From contig CM055060.1 in assembly GCA_029204045.2 (NCBI GenBank), positions 55,725,177 to 55,789,176 on the forward strand: a stretch of 64,000 nucleotides of DNA. Direction: 5' to 3'. The DNA is from Tillandsia leiboldiana (taxonomy: Eukaryota > Streptophyta > Magnoliopsida > Poales > Bromeliaceae). Shown piece after piece: positions 12,996-23,688 of this stretch. Numbering within the stretch: position 1 is the stretch's first letter; each line of letters begins with the position of its first letter. Both the position numbers and the translations under genes were made by a program. The notes under the pieces are model-generated. The model worked only from the letters and a program-made list of their open reading frames with translations, had not been told where the DNA came from and made no database searches.

Positions 12996-14292
12996 CCCCT
13001 GGCAAACTCAAGGTGGATCAAATACCGAGAGTTTGGATAAGAAGAATTTATGCCGTTGTAACGTACGACCTTTTGTGAAGAAATCAGCGACTTGATTGCT
13101 TGATTGAACGAATGGTAGTGTAACGGTGCCAGCAAGATAATGATGACGTACAAAATGACAATCAATTTCAATATGTTTCGTACGTTCATGAAAAACGGAT
13201 TGTTGGCAATTTTAATAGCACTTTGATTGTCGCAATAAAGAGGAGTTGGGGCAATCAAAACAATACCAAGATTAGAGAGAAGACGTCACAACCACACAAT
13301 TTCAGAAGTGGCAGTAGACATAGCACGATACTCAGCTTCTGAACTGGACTTAGATACTATATCTTGTTTCTTGGACTTCCAAGATACAAGTGAATCACCA
13401 ATAAATACACAGAAGCCGGTCGTGGAACGACGGTCGTTAGGGTCTCCTGCCCAGTCAGCATCAGTGTAGGCTTGTAAGTCTAATTTTGAGGAAGAAGGAA
13501 AGAAAAGAGCCCGATTAATTGTTCCTCCAAGATATCGTAAGATGTGAAGAAGAGCAGCATAATGATCGGAGGTAGGTGCTTGCATAAACTGACTGACTAT
13601 GTGAACTGCATAAGTGATATCAGGTCGAGATATTGTTAGGTAAACGAGAGCACCCACCAATTCACGATAACGAGTGGGATTTTCTAAGGGTTCTCCCATA
13701 GTCGGAGTCAATTTCTGATGCAGTTGCAAAGGAGTTGAAGTGATTTTATCGTCAGTCAAGGCGGAACGAGATAATAAATCTGTAATATATTTTTGTTGAG
13801 ATAGAAGATATCCACGAGGACTATAAGAAACTTCAATGCCCAAAAAATATCGGAGATACCCAAGATCCTTCATTTCAAATTGTTGCTGAAGATGATTTTT
13901 AACATATTGAATATGTTCAACATCATTTCCGGTGATTATCATATCATCAACATAGAGTAAAAGAATAGTCTTTCTATCACCAGATGTGTGAATGAACATA
14001 GCATAATCATTCTCACTCTGTGAGAAACCTGCAGCAAGAATCACAGTGCGAAATTTTTCAAACCAAGCGCTGGGGCTTGCTTAAGGCCATAGATAGCCCT
14101 ACGAAGCCGACAAACATGGTTAGGAGGATGAGGAAACCCAGGTGGTGGCTGCATATAAACCTCTTCACGAAGATCACCATGTAGAAAGGCATTCTTGACA
14201 TCAAGCTGGTAAAGTGGCTATTGACGATTTGCAGCAACAGCTATAAGAACTCGAACAGATGTCATTTTTGCAACAGGAGCAAAAGTTTCTTC
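12996..14292 (-). pseudogene. Copia RT-RNase H remnant
   Basis: The minus-strand frame shows RT motif ETFAPVAKM (about 14285), then a broken stretch with a stop near 14218 and a one-base deletion near 14070 (QAPALG instead of QAPRAWFEKF). It then runs as a long open stretch to 13286 with the YVDD catalytic box (MILLLYVDDMIITGND region near 13950) and RNase H motifs (AYTDADWAGD, SSSEAEYRAM). Fragmentary RNase H C-terminus (CDNQSAIKIANNP) continues around 13195-13240 in another frame. Element-encoded, not a host gene; inactive. Confidence 0.9.
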
Positions 14293-14960
14293 ATCAATAA
14301 GCTCTGCCAAAGCTGTATCAAGCGTGGAAAGTGGTGACCGATGAAGGAGTTGACCCCGTAAGGCTTCAAATTCTGGTCGTAACCTCATAAGAAATTGAAA
14401 GAGGCGTTGTTGGTCGCGCATCAGCTTTTGTTTTGTGGCGCAGTCACAGATAGAGCAAGCTCGACACAGGGGCTGCTCCATAGTCGCAAGTTGACGCCAC
14501 CGAGTTTGCATGAATGTATAAAACTCCTGTATGGTACGCTCTCCTTGATGGGCAAGGGACAACTCTTGAAATTCGGCATAGGACTGAGCGTAACTTGATT
14601 GTTCATATAGACGTTGGAGATGTGCCCACATCTCTCGTGCAGTAGTAAAATTTACTAACTGCATGCGAATGTCAACATCAACAGATGAAGAACTGATTCC
14701 GCGGGCTCGTCGATCTGCAACAGCCCATTCATTCATTTTCTTTTCATCTGTTGGTGTTGGAGTGTTATCAATATGGCTCACAAGATTGGAGTGTTATCAA
14801 TATGGCTCACAAGATCAAGAGCATCAAATAATAGCTTTAGTGAAATAGACCATTCACGGTAATTCGTCCTTGTTAGCTTGACATCTAGTTGAGCAAAGGA
14901 GGAAACTGATGATGCCATAAAGGAAGTTGCTGTAGTAGAGAGAATAGAAGAAGATGCCAT
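14285..14960 (-). pseudogene. Copia gag remnant, fused to RT
   Basis: Starts at ATG 14958-14960 (MASSSILSTT...). The UBN2/gag motif LTRTNYREWS is visible. A 29-bp tandem duplication (14758-14815) shifts the frame near residue 60; gag then continues (VNFTTAREMWAHLQRLYEQ) to ELIDEE, where it joins RT directly in frame at the shared EET codons. The CCHC knuckle, protease and integrase that normally lie between are gone. Confidence 0.85.
14758..14815. repeat. 29-bp tandem duplication inside gag
   Basis: 14758-14786 and 14787-14815 are identical 29-mers (TGGAGTG...CACAAGAT). 29 is not a multiple of three, so this duplication alone frameshifts gag. Confidence 0.95.
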
Positions 14961-15060
14961 GAAAATTCAAAAATTAGAATAATAACACCTTGACTAGAAA
15001 AAGATGATGATGAAGAAAACTTCTTGCGAGTAGCGGCCCAAACTAGGATTGATCCAACCT

Positions 15061-15073
15061 GGCTCTGATACCA
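15061..15073 (-). promoter_or_regulatory. Primer binding site, small Copia
   Basis: Minus strand TGGTATCAGAGCC directly abuts the 5' LTR (15074-15288). It is complementary to the 3' end of plant initiator tRNA-Met. Confidence 0.9.
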
Positions 15074-15288
15074 TGATAGAAGTAATTTGAGAATAATGTT
15101 ATGTTATTATTCATTATAATGCTCTCTTAATATAGAGAGGTTCTACAAATTATACAAGGTAATTTGGAATGAGAATCCGGCAATTAAGGAAATAATAATG
15201 ATGTACAAAAAAAGATAATTATCCCAAATCAAACCCATATCAAAGTATAATGTAGAAGGTTGTAGAATGCCATTAATACATGATAACA
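15074..15288 (-). repeat. 5' LTR of small Copia
   Basis: 215 bp, pairs with 12781-12995. Confidence 0.95.
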
Positions 15289-15310
15289 GCTAGTAGGTAG
15301 GGTCTTTACA
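15289..15310 (+). mobile_element. TRIM (family T1), right stub
   Basis: GCTAGTAGGTAGG...TTTACA completes the LTR interrupted at 12780 by the Copia insertion. Confidence 0.7.
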
Positions 15311-15672
15311 TAAGACAATACATATTAAGAAGATTGTAAAATTACTCACATGTTGTATGCGATTGGAGTCATCTTCAGGTGCATAAATATTTTTTGACGA
15401 TGGAATTTTGGCTGGAAGAGACTCCTTCGACCTTGGAGTCAATTTTGAAGAACTAACTCTCTCATCTTTAATTATTATTGGAATTTAAAACATGCGCATC
15501 CATCTCTGAATCATATACATTTTTCTGCGTGGCAAAAGGTTGACCAAACAATTGATTTTATGGGAAAAAAAATTAATTCTGAAAATTTGATAATGAGATA
15601 ACCAAGTACATCACAAATAGAAAATCAAATAAAAATATAAGCAATTATTACTACTAAGAAAATAAAAAACAC

Positions 15673-15674
<2 letters not shown>

Positions 15675-15726
<52 letters not shown>
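15675..15726. repeat. (TA)n microsatellite in intron 1 of copy A
   Basis: About 52 bp of TA dinucleotide. Confidence 0.9.
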
Positions 15727-15731
<5 letters not shown>

Positions 15732-16058
15732 TACCAAATGTACTAAATCTTACTTAGTGGACAGATTAGCTACCTACTCATAGTGCTTTCAAATGGTAAT
15801 TAATAAACTAATAATTAACTGTGGCCGAAATAATATAAACCATGCTCAATTTTATGTTGTTAGGTAGTGTCTTCGCGCTATACATATATAGCTAGCTATG
15901 TTATTATAGCTTCAGAGAGCACTATTCCTCACATATAAATTCCTAACAAATTAAAGATAAAAACAAAAGGATCATGAAAATTACAAAAGATGAGGGGAGA
16001 AAAATTATAAAAAAGCATGGAAAACTAACTTAGTCTGCACAGATATATATATATATAT

Positions 16059-16291
16059 AGAGTTGGGCTGGAATGCTATTGATAGCACCAGCTCAACTTT
16101 GCCACCCATTTTATACCCTTTGGATTGCGTTGAGATTTGTAAAAGCTATTTAATTTTTACTTTTTTTTTTTACTTTTTCTTTTTTCTTTTTTTCATTAAA
16201 TAGCTTTCACAAATCTCAACGCAATCCAAAGGATATAAAATGGGTGGCAAAGTTGGGCTGGTGCTATCAATAGCATTCCAGCCCAACTCTA
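16059..16291. mobile_element. Foldback MITE with ~97-bp arms
   Basis: Left arm 16059-16156 and right arm 16195-16291 are inverted copies with about three mismatches, separated by a T-rich spacer of about 38 bp. The ends read AGAGTTGGGCTGGAATGC. (TA)n lies immediately outside both ends, and the termini resemble M2 family ends (GGCTGGAAT...). Located in intron 1 of pseudogene A. Transcription would give a long hairpin. Confidence 0.85.
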
Positions 16292-16591
16292 TATATATAT
16301 ATATATATATATAAAATAGGAGTTCCAAATATCAAACATGCAAAACAAAATATTGGAACAATGTAGATAATTTGGTTAGTGATCTTAAAATGCGAGATTT
16401 TTTTTTTTTTTTGATTAAACAGGGTTATACCCTATTTGAGTGAGTTACAAAATGCGAGATTCAATTACCTGTGCCTTTGCTTCGAGTGCAACATGCTTTT
16501 CCATCACTAACCTCCCTCTAACTTGAGAGCAAGAGACAAGAGCAGTGAGCCATATAAAAGATAATGTGAAAATTTCCATGTAGGTCATTAA

Positions 16592-17655
16592 TTAGGCGAA
16601 TATTGATGTATGTAGGGGAGTGTCTGAACCAGCCCCCTTTAAATAGAAAGAAAATTCAAATTTTCAATGATTTAATGGACGTTTACTTAGTTTTTCTCTT
16701 TTTTATAAATAATATGGAAAATTAGTTCATTTAGAAAGCTTTTATTTAGAATCCTATTGTCTTAATATGAGAATATCTAACTTCGGATGGAATTTATTTA
16801 GAATTAATACCGTGGTCTTAAATATCAGCATACCTAATTTTAGGTTATTATTATTATTATTATTAACTGAATCTAATCTCCACATTAAGGGTACAAAAGG
16901 ATTCTATGTATGGTACAAAGGGATTATGTATATATATATACTAGTAAGAGTTGAGTACAATTAATGAACACTTTGGATAAAGAATTATAATATCATAAAA
17001 TAATTATATGTCAAGTATAATATTATCGAACATCATTTTTAAAATATAAAAATACATCACAATATTTCTTAATAATTATATATATATATTAATTTTTTAT
17101 ATTTTTTATATTTATTTTTTATTTTATATTTGGTTTTGTTAAAATAAATTTATAAATTCACCTGCACTTCTCAAAGACAACCTCTTCCCATCTCTAAAAG
17201 ATTTTCAATAGTACTTTTGGATGGAGATTGAAAAGAAGAGAAAAATAAAAATAAAAAAAATCATACCTCTAAAATTTGGGAATCAAACTCTTTCAAAAGA
17301 AACTCATCTTAGTAAATGCATGGAAAAAACTGAAATACCTTATTGCCATTTAGCAGAGAAAGGAATTAAGTATTTGAGCGGAGATTTTGTCCATTCATTA
17401 ATTGATCGAGGACTAAAAATAAATGTAATATAAGTGATCTAATTAGTAAAAATTAAGAACATGATACACAGATGAAAAGAATTATGCAAACACGTACATT
17501 TGTGTTAGAAACTAATTAAGAAACTTGAGATATTTCATTAATTTGCACATGCAGATGGCATATTAATTATTGCATGTAAACAATACTTTGTTGCATCACT
17601 AACTTTTCAATATTACAATCAGGATTTAAGTATGATTATTAATTGTTTATGCTAA
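16592..17655. other. Promoter flank of copy A and 3' flank of copy B
   Basis: 16680-17000 is homologous to the upstream flanks of C (46800-46990) and D (54060-54330). A degenerate TATA (minus strand TATTTAAAG, plus 16638-16645) stands where C and D have TATATAAA-type boxes. 17200-17460 is the duplicated 3' flank of copy B. No separate gene. Confidence 0.5.
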
Positions 17656-20600
17656 TTAATTATCACAACCACCACCAGGTCCACCGTAGGTAAAACGATC
17701 AGGACTAAACTTTGCGAGTTGATAACAGCGGGGACTGTCCATATATGCTGGAGGGTGTTTAGAAATAAAGTAGCCGCCATCTTCATCCATATATGCAGTA
17801 TCTTTAAAGTATGCTGCTTTACTGTCTGCCGGAAAATAACCACTGCCCATTGGAGGGCTTACGCCATTTTTTGGAAAGGACACATGCCCGCCAAAATCAA
17901 CTCGAGAAGCTACATAAGCTAAAGAAGTAAAGAGAGACTTGGGCCAATATCCTAGGCGAGTGACATTATCACCATGTCCATATTGGAGCCACCAATCCCC
18001 AGTTAACCCAGCCTACAATTAATGGGATGAGTATTACAATTAAATATATGTTGCTTAATTTGAAATCATACTTGGCAGTAAATTGAATCAGCATAAATTC
18101 TATTATAAATCCTTAATTTTTGGTGCATGATTAATTTCTAGTGAAATTTTCTTAAATAAAACGAGAATCAACAAAGATATATACATATTTGGTTTAAAAA
18201 AAAAAAAACTTTTTTTACCTTAAAAACTCTTATTGACATTTCATAATGCGGTCCACCGGGAGTAGAAACTGGCTGTAAAACTCCTCCTGGAATAATAGGA
18301 GTTCTATTTACTAATACAAAACCTTCGCAATTAAGATTGTAGCATCCTGTTGAATTGTAGCCATCTGCCTATATTTTCCAAACAATGATGTTATGCAATA
18401 TGACACCCAATAATTTCACACCAGATGAGAATGAATTTATGATTGAATATATAAGAGATATAAATACTAGTAATAATAACTGGAATTAAGCATTTTTTGT
18501 TGTGATTTCGGCCCAACTAATTATTATTACTAGTGGACCGGATCATTATATGCAAAAACATATATTTCACTTTAGAGAAGCGAAAAAAAAAATATTACAA
18601 TAAATACATACCGTCCAAGATATGAAAAAGTGAGTCAGACTATCTCCATATACTGCAGGAAACACCTACACGGAAAAATAATTGATAAATACTAAGTTTA
18701 TAATATACTATGAGATAACTTTAGTAGCACAAAAATCCTGATTAATTTGATACAACTAAATGTTTTTTGAATTTTCTTACAAACAATTAATATGCTATTT
18801 CTATATTTTTTTAAATAAAAAATATTTATTGGATGATGAAAGCTTGACACATCAAAAACCCAAGTTTTAACCCAATATATATTGGATCCACAACTAAGCC
18901 TAACAACAATTTAAAAATAGATCAACTGTCCCTATTGCAAGTGGCAAAGGATTTGATGGTTGATACTCGAGATCCGAGTTCAAAATCTAGTTGCTTTACA
19001 TTTCCAGCTAAATTTATTTTAAAAATAAATGAAGCGGATAGCATAAAAACCCAAATCAATTTATGATCAATTTTATACTATTAGAATGATGTCAAAACTC
19101 TATAAATAAATATCAAAAAGCATTTAAAATTTTTCAAAAACAAATTTCTTAAGATTCTACCAAAAACTCATGTTTTGAGCTCAATTCTGGATGCCCAAAA
19201 ATGGATCCGAATTGGGGTCTATTTCGGGCCCTTTGTAAGGAAGAGATCTGGGCACCCAAAAGAAGACCTAGGCGTCCTTAAGAAGTTATGGGGACTCAAA
19301 AGATATTCTGAGCGGCCTAAAGATGTTCTTAGCGCTCTAAAAATATTTTGGACGCACAAAAGATGTTTTAGGCATGCCTAAAGATATTCTGGGCACCCAA
19401 AAGGAGTTTTGGGCGCTTGAAATCTGTTCTGGACAAATAATTTGAAATTTGAATTTGAATAATATCGCGTATTTCACACTCTATTGTGTGAAACTGAGTA
19501 AGTTTTTCGACCCCATATTTAGGGCATCCGGATTTTGAATGTTTTCTTATTTCTCAACGGAGCAAGTCTCCGAAAAATCCGACAGCGCAATCTCGAAATT
19601 AGCGTGCGCACAATGAATTTCTAGGCGCCGAAATTTTGAACTGGGCACCCGAATGTTGTATTCTTAACAGGAATTTCATGACTATAAATAGTGGTGTTCC
19701 TAAGCCATTTGAAAAATAATTGATTAAGCTCTTGAGCTTTCAAACTCTAAGTATTATATTTTTTTTAGCTCTATTCTCTTTTTCTTTTTAAACTTGAGTG
19801 ACATTTATAGTGAAATGCCATTTTGTAAAAGAGAGGGAAAAAAAAAAGCATTGGTGTAAAGGCTAGATATTTGTCCGTAAAAATATTATCTAATAAAATT
19901 CCAACATTCTCTTGTACTGAAAAATTGAATGTCAAATCTCGAAACAAATCAATCTTATATTTCTTAATTTTGCATTTCTCGTTCTTTTGCAACCTACCCA
20001 CCCACAACCTCTTTGATTGTTTGTTCCGCAAATAATGTCTTTACATTTGCTGATACTTTAATCGATATTTTCAGATATAACGTTAAACTATATTAAAATA
20101 TTTTTAAATATAATTAAATATATAAAAAAATATATTTTTAAATATTAATTTTCTTATAGTGAATATATTAAAGCATCTAACTTACTTGCCATCCGGCTCG
20201 GATCACATTAAGTTGATTACGAGGTCCATCTACACCGTTTGCAATCCAAAACCCTGTTGATATACTCCGGTCAACTTCTAGAGAAAAGCCATAAACATCT
20301 AGTGTTGTTTTGGCACCATAATAAACTTTGGACGTTCCTGTCCCGGTTTGATATAGTGCCCACTGTAATTAAAAAAATAAATAAAAAAATAAAAAAAAAA
20401 GATTCTCGTGTTCTGTAAGTAAAAATATATTAATAAAATATGGAGAGACTTTAATTAATTCTATTGTAATTTGCGCATTTTCACCGTCCCCCATGTGGTT
20501 TGAAAACTTTCATTTTAAAAATTTACCATTAAATTGGATGGTACATTAAATATAATATACAAACAACTAGATTAATGTAAGTGCTATTTAATTGACATTT

Positions 20601-21440
20601 TTTATTTTTGTCATTACATATTGTGTAGGTAAAATGCACCATATATATATATAGCTAGGCTGGAATACTATTAATAGTATCAAGTTATAGGTGCTATTAA
20701 ATTTTTAATCCTTGATTTACAAAATGTGTGGTTGAGATGATAGTGGGCCCCTTGGGTTTAATGAATAGTTGGGAAAATAGTAAAATGTAACGGATGAAAA
20801 TAATTAAAGGGATTGATATAAGGGTAGAAAAATTAATAGTACCAAATAATTGGTACTATATAGTAGTCGGACTCTCTCTCTCTATATGTATACACACAAC
20901 ACCTGATTAATGTAAGTGCTATTTAATTCATATGTATCTGCGATTCTAAATTCGAACACTCTTCATACTTCCATTATTTTTTTTCAACAACGGGGGCAAA
21001 TATATTGATGATCAGTACTTATCAAATTTGACCTAAAATTCTAACTTTGTAACTTTTTTTTTTTGCTCTTGGCCCATTTAGTGTTGAGGGCTAGCTATAT
21101 TAATGCCACATGGAGGAAAAAATGTATAGGTATATAAATATTTTGCCAAAACACATTCTCACCATTACATAATGTATTTTTTATAGAATCTTAAATAAAG
21201 TCTTAGAATTGATGTAAAATATATAAAGACAAAACATATTAAGAAGATTGTAAAATCACTCACATGTTGTATGTAATTGGAGTCATCTTCAGGTGCATAA
21301 ATATTTATCAATGGTGGAATTTTAGTTGGAACAGACTCCAATGACTTTGGTGCCAATTTTTCTGTAAAATTTACTTTCTCATTTCTATTATTGGAATTTA
21401 ATGCATGCACTTCCATCTCTGAACCATTTCTTCCAGTTTT
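17656..21440 (-). CDS. Neprosin-domain protein, copy B, exons 2-6 (own exon 1 missing)
   Basis: Exons on the minus strand: exon 2 21264-21440 (59 aa), exon 3 20186-20362 (59 aa), exon 4 18612-18665 (18 aa), exon 5 18219-18368 (50 aa), exon 6 17656-18012 (118 aa plus TAA). All are open, phase 0, with canonical GT/AG borders, giving 304 aa. Visible neprosin features: GAKTTLDVYGF, the GPRNQLNVI..GWQV strand, VYGDSLTHFF, STGCYNLNCEGFVL, TGDWWLQYG, LGYWPKSLFTSLA, PPMGSGYFP, and the C-terminal FTYGGPGGGC. The family are secreted glutamic (prolyl) endopeptidases related to Nepenthes neprosin, but here R stands in the I(E)xGW strand and D in the (E)xGG strand. There is no signal-peptide exon before 21650, where a Gypsy-LTR fragment begins. 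It may be served by exon 1 of copy C (46546-46665). Confidence 0.85.
18399..18550 (+). mobile_element. Solo LTR of TRIM family T1 in intron 4 of copy B
   Basis: 152 bp (TATGACACCC...CATTATA) matching the T1 LTR, with a perfect TGCAA target duplication (18394-18398, 18551-18555). No interior or second LTR, so it arose by LTR-LTR recombination. Confidence 0.85.
18935..19050. repeat. Dispersed repeat, second copy
   Basis: Homologous to 6003-6125. Starts where copy B intron 3 stops matching copy A intron 3 (about 18918), so it belongs to inserted DNA. Confidence 0.3.
19150..19770 (+). mobile_element. Gypsy-type LTR fragment in intron 3 of copy B
   Basis: Contains repeated degenerate GGGCRCCCRAAA-like motifs, a TATA box (GACTATAAATAG, about 19680-19691) and a leader-like sequence. 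The same motif style occurs in 21735-23085. No matching second LTR or interior seen here, so a truncated or solo LTR; ends not resolved. Confidence 0.4.
20655..20878. mobile_element. TIR MITE, family M2, copy 6, in intron 2 of copy B
   Basis: GGCTGGAATACTATTAATAG at the left, ...TAGTAGTCGGACTC at the right, with the GGCCCCTTGGGTTTAATG core. Short TA run on the left. Confidence 0.6.
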
Positions 21441-21653
21441 CTGCATGACAAAAGATTGACCAAACAATTGATTTTGTAAATAAAAAATAATAATAATGAG
21501 ATAAACAAGTACGTACATCACGAATAGGAAATCAAGTAAAAATATAAACAACTATTACTACTAAGAAAATAAAAACCACAGGCATACACGCGGTACAGCT
21601 AGCTAGCAATCACAACTAAATAAATTTAGTTACCAAATGCACTAAATCTTACT

Positions 21654-21658
<5 letters not shown>

Positions 21659-21731
<73 letters not shown>
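21659..21731. repeat. (TA)n microsatellite at rearrangement edge
   Basis: 73 bp of TA. Homology of copy B intron 1 to its paralogues ends here. Confidence 0.9.
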
Positions 21732-21734
<3 letters not shown>

Positions 21735-23085
21735 ATAGCACGCTATCTATTTCATTCATTACGTAAGTGAGCAGATCTATCACGTATGCGAGAAAGCAAT
21801 TCACACACGTGAATCATTTAACATTTAAAACTAATTAATCCTTAAGAAAATTAAAAGTCTACAACTAAATATATATCAAATTATAAGTAAAACAAAATTA
21901 TCAGCTATTACTGTACAATTAATCATACAACATCTACCTTCCAAAATATAAATACAAATAAAAAATCCTGACCTCACTAATCCTAAAATACAGCGTAACC
22001 TCCAAATTAACTACAAACGGGTAGTCTACCTCTAAAATATCAAAACTCAAAAGGAAGATGCTATCTACGGTGTGATCCTTTTATCTTGGTCCGGAGCTAG
22101 TTCGGAGGATCCTGAAAAGTAAACCACAAAAAAGAATGAGAACTACAAAATAATAGTTCTCAATGGGTGTACAGTCGATGACAATCACGACTTACCTACT
22201 AGGTCCAACGGAGGGAAAATAGAGAAAAGGCAATAATAAGTTAGCATAACATAATAAAGTAAAATCTACACAATATATACTATACTATCTTGCCTCTACA
22301 CCTAGAATTCACACACTTAGCACAACACGACTGACTCAACGGTACACAAAATCCAATCATAAATTGACCAACTCCACCACCTTGTCAAAATGCCAGTGCC
22401 GCCTACTATCCAGACTACACAACCGCTAGTGTGCCCAGCAATAGTTAGGCCCAGTCATCTCTCCCTACTGTCCAAACTAACATGTCTGCTGCTGTACCCG
22501 TCAAGTAGACGTCGGCCTACCTCCCTATACCGTATGGACCACACAACTGCTGGTGTGCCCGCCAACCGGTGGCCTACCATCATTATCTCAAAGTCGGGTC
22601 GTTACATATTAAAAATAAGATTTACCTCAAAGTCGATGTGCCGAAAAACTCACGCTCGCATCCGTGCTTGACTCATCGGAATGATCTGCACGCTCGACGA
22701 CACTCCCCACACGAACTCCCTCGCACTCTCCCTCTCCCTCTCCCTCTCCCTTGCTCTCTACTTCTCTTTTTAAATTTGACAGGCACGAACAAGAATGAAG
22801 GAGAAAAAAAAAAAAAAAGAGGTGAATCCCTGCCAAAATAGGGGATTAGGGCGCTTGAAACTCACATTCGGACGCCCGAAAACCATCAATTCGGGCAACC
22901 CAAACAATACAAGGCGGCTCGAAACTTTCGGGCCACCAATAAACCACTTTCAGGCACTCGAAAGTGCGCATGAAATACCGATACATTACCACGTACCCTC
23001 ATGCACCCACCACCTCCGACACTAGTGATTCATTTAATCCCAATGTTTTCTTTGTTCTTCTTTTTGAAAACAGTCCAAATGCCTA
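21735..23085 (-). mobile_element. Gypsy-type LTR fragment joining copies B and C
   Basis: On the minus strand it shows U3-like GGGCGYCCGAA motifs (22850-22960) and a CCCATTGAGAACTA...TAGTTCTC block (22130-22170), like the ACTGAGAACTCC block of the long-LTR Gypsy (28915). It replaces everything between copy B intron 1 and the middle of copy C exon 2. LTR ends not identified. Confidence 0.5.
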
Positions 23086-23197
23086 GGAGAGATTCATTCA
23101 GTCTGGGTGCCAATTCAAAAAAAAAAAAAAAAACTCTTTTATCTCTATTATTGGAATTTAAAACATGCACATCCATTTCTAAATCGTATGCAGTTTT
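23085..23197 (-). pseudogene. Neprosin copy C, broken exon 2
   Basis: Minus strand KTAYDLEMDVHVLNSNNRDKRV matches exon 2 of D. The acceptor CAG before it is TGG (plus 23198-23200 CCA), so the AG is lost. A 17-nt T run (plus A run 23117-23133) replaces the next codons, homology resumes as ELAPRLNESL, then stops at about 23085 where the LTR fragment starts. Exon cannot be spliced in normally. Confidence 0.85.
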
Positions 23198-23208
23198 CCA
23201 CATGGCAA

Positions 23209-23358
23209 GAAAATTGATCAAACAATTGATTTGTGTAAAAAAAAATAATTAATTCTGAAAAAAAGATAATGAGATAAACATGTACACCACAAATAGGAAA
23301 TCAAATAAAAATATAAGCAACTATTACGACTAAGAAAATAAAAATCACAATCACATGT
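23209..23358 (-). other. Copy C intron 1, 3' portion
   Basis: Closely matches intron 1 ends of copies A (15528-15670), B (21444-21580) and D (53230-53370). It is cut at CATGT by the large Copia and resumes at 45353. Confidence 0.8.
23354..23358. repeat. Target site duplication CATGT of large Copia
   Basis: CATGT at 23354-23358 is repeated at 45348-45352. Removing the element restores CACAATCACATGTGTTATAT, which matches copy D near 53360 at all but one base. Confidence 0.95.
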
Positions 23359-23681
23359 TGTAAAGAAAATGATTAAGTGGAAGAGAGTAAACTCAAATTG
23401 GAGTTATTGACATTAGTCGAACCTCACATAAAAAAATGATAGTATATACAAGATTTAATATACATCATGAATCTGTTAAGAAAGAAAAAATAATACAAAA
23501 TATTATTGCCTTCCTTGTGCGGTTACTAAATCCATTATTGCCTTCTATATGCTACCATTGAATCCATGCTGAATTGGCAAGATAATCTTGGTTCAAAATA
23601 GCAAGTAAATTGTCAAGCAAATCTTCATCATTCTCTCCATCAAATCTCCAATCAAGAATATAGAAATTTTATTTTCTAATA
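23359..23681 (-). repeat. 3' LTR of large Copia
   Basis: 323 bp. Reads on the minus strand TATTAGAAAATA...CTTTACA, i.e. starting TA instead of the usual TG. The polypurine tract AGGGGGAG (minus strand) abuts it at 23682-23689. Confidence 0.9.
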
Positions 23682-23688
23682 CTCCCCC

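Larger units (their letters stand above)
12781..15288 (-). mobile_element. Small non-autonomous Copia retrotransposon
   Basis: 2508 bp, minus orientation. It has 215-bp LTRs (TG...CA), a primer binding site, gag, then RT and RNase H. Protease and integrase are deleted. GCTAG target duplication. The LTRs differ at about 7 of 215 positions by eye. It is inserted in the second LTR of a TRIM, which itself lies in intron 2 of neprosin pseudogene A. Confidence 0.95.
8579..16588 (-). pseudogene. Neprosin-domain gene, copy A (pseudogene)
   Basis: Six-exon paralogue of copy D. Exon 1 is 16469-16588 (40 aa, signal peptide, intact). Exon 2 is 15350-15524, exon 3 10671-10850 (60 aa, intact), exon 4 9407-9460 (18 aa, intact), exon 5 about 9127-9276 and exon 6 8579-8936. 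Lesions seen: exon 2 is 175 nt, frameshifted with a TAA after LNSNNN; the exon 5 acceptor AG is AA, with a 34-bp tandem duplication just upstream; exon 6 has a 3-nt insertion making a stop before YWP, a +1 frameshift near the MGSG motif and another TAA after DPP. Introns carry a foldback MITE (intron 1), a small Copia and two TRIMs (intron 2) and a CACTA MITE (intron 3). A functional protein is excluded unless the assembly is wrong at several places. Confidence 0.9.
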
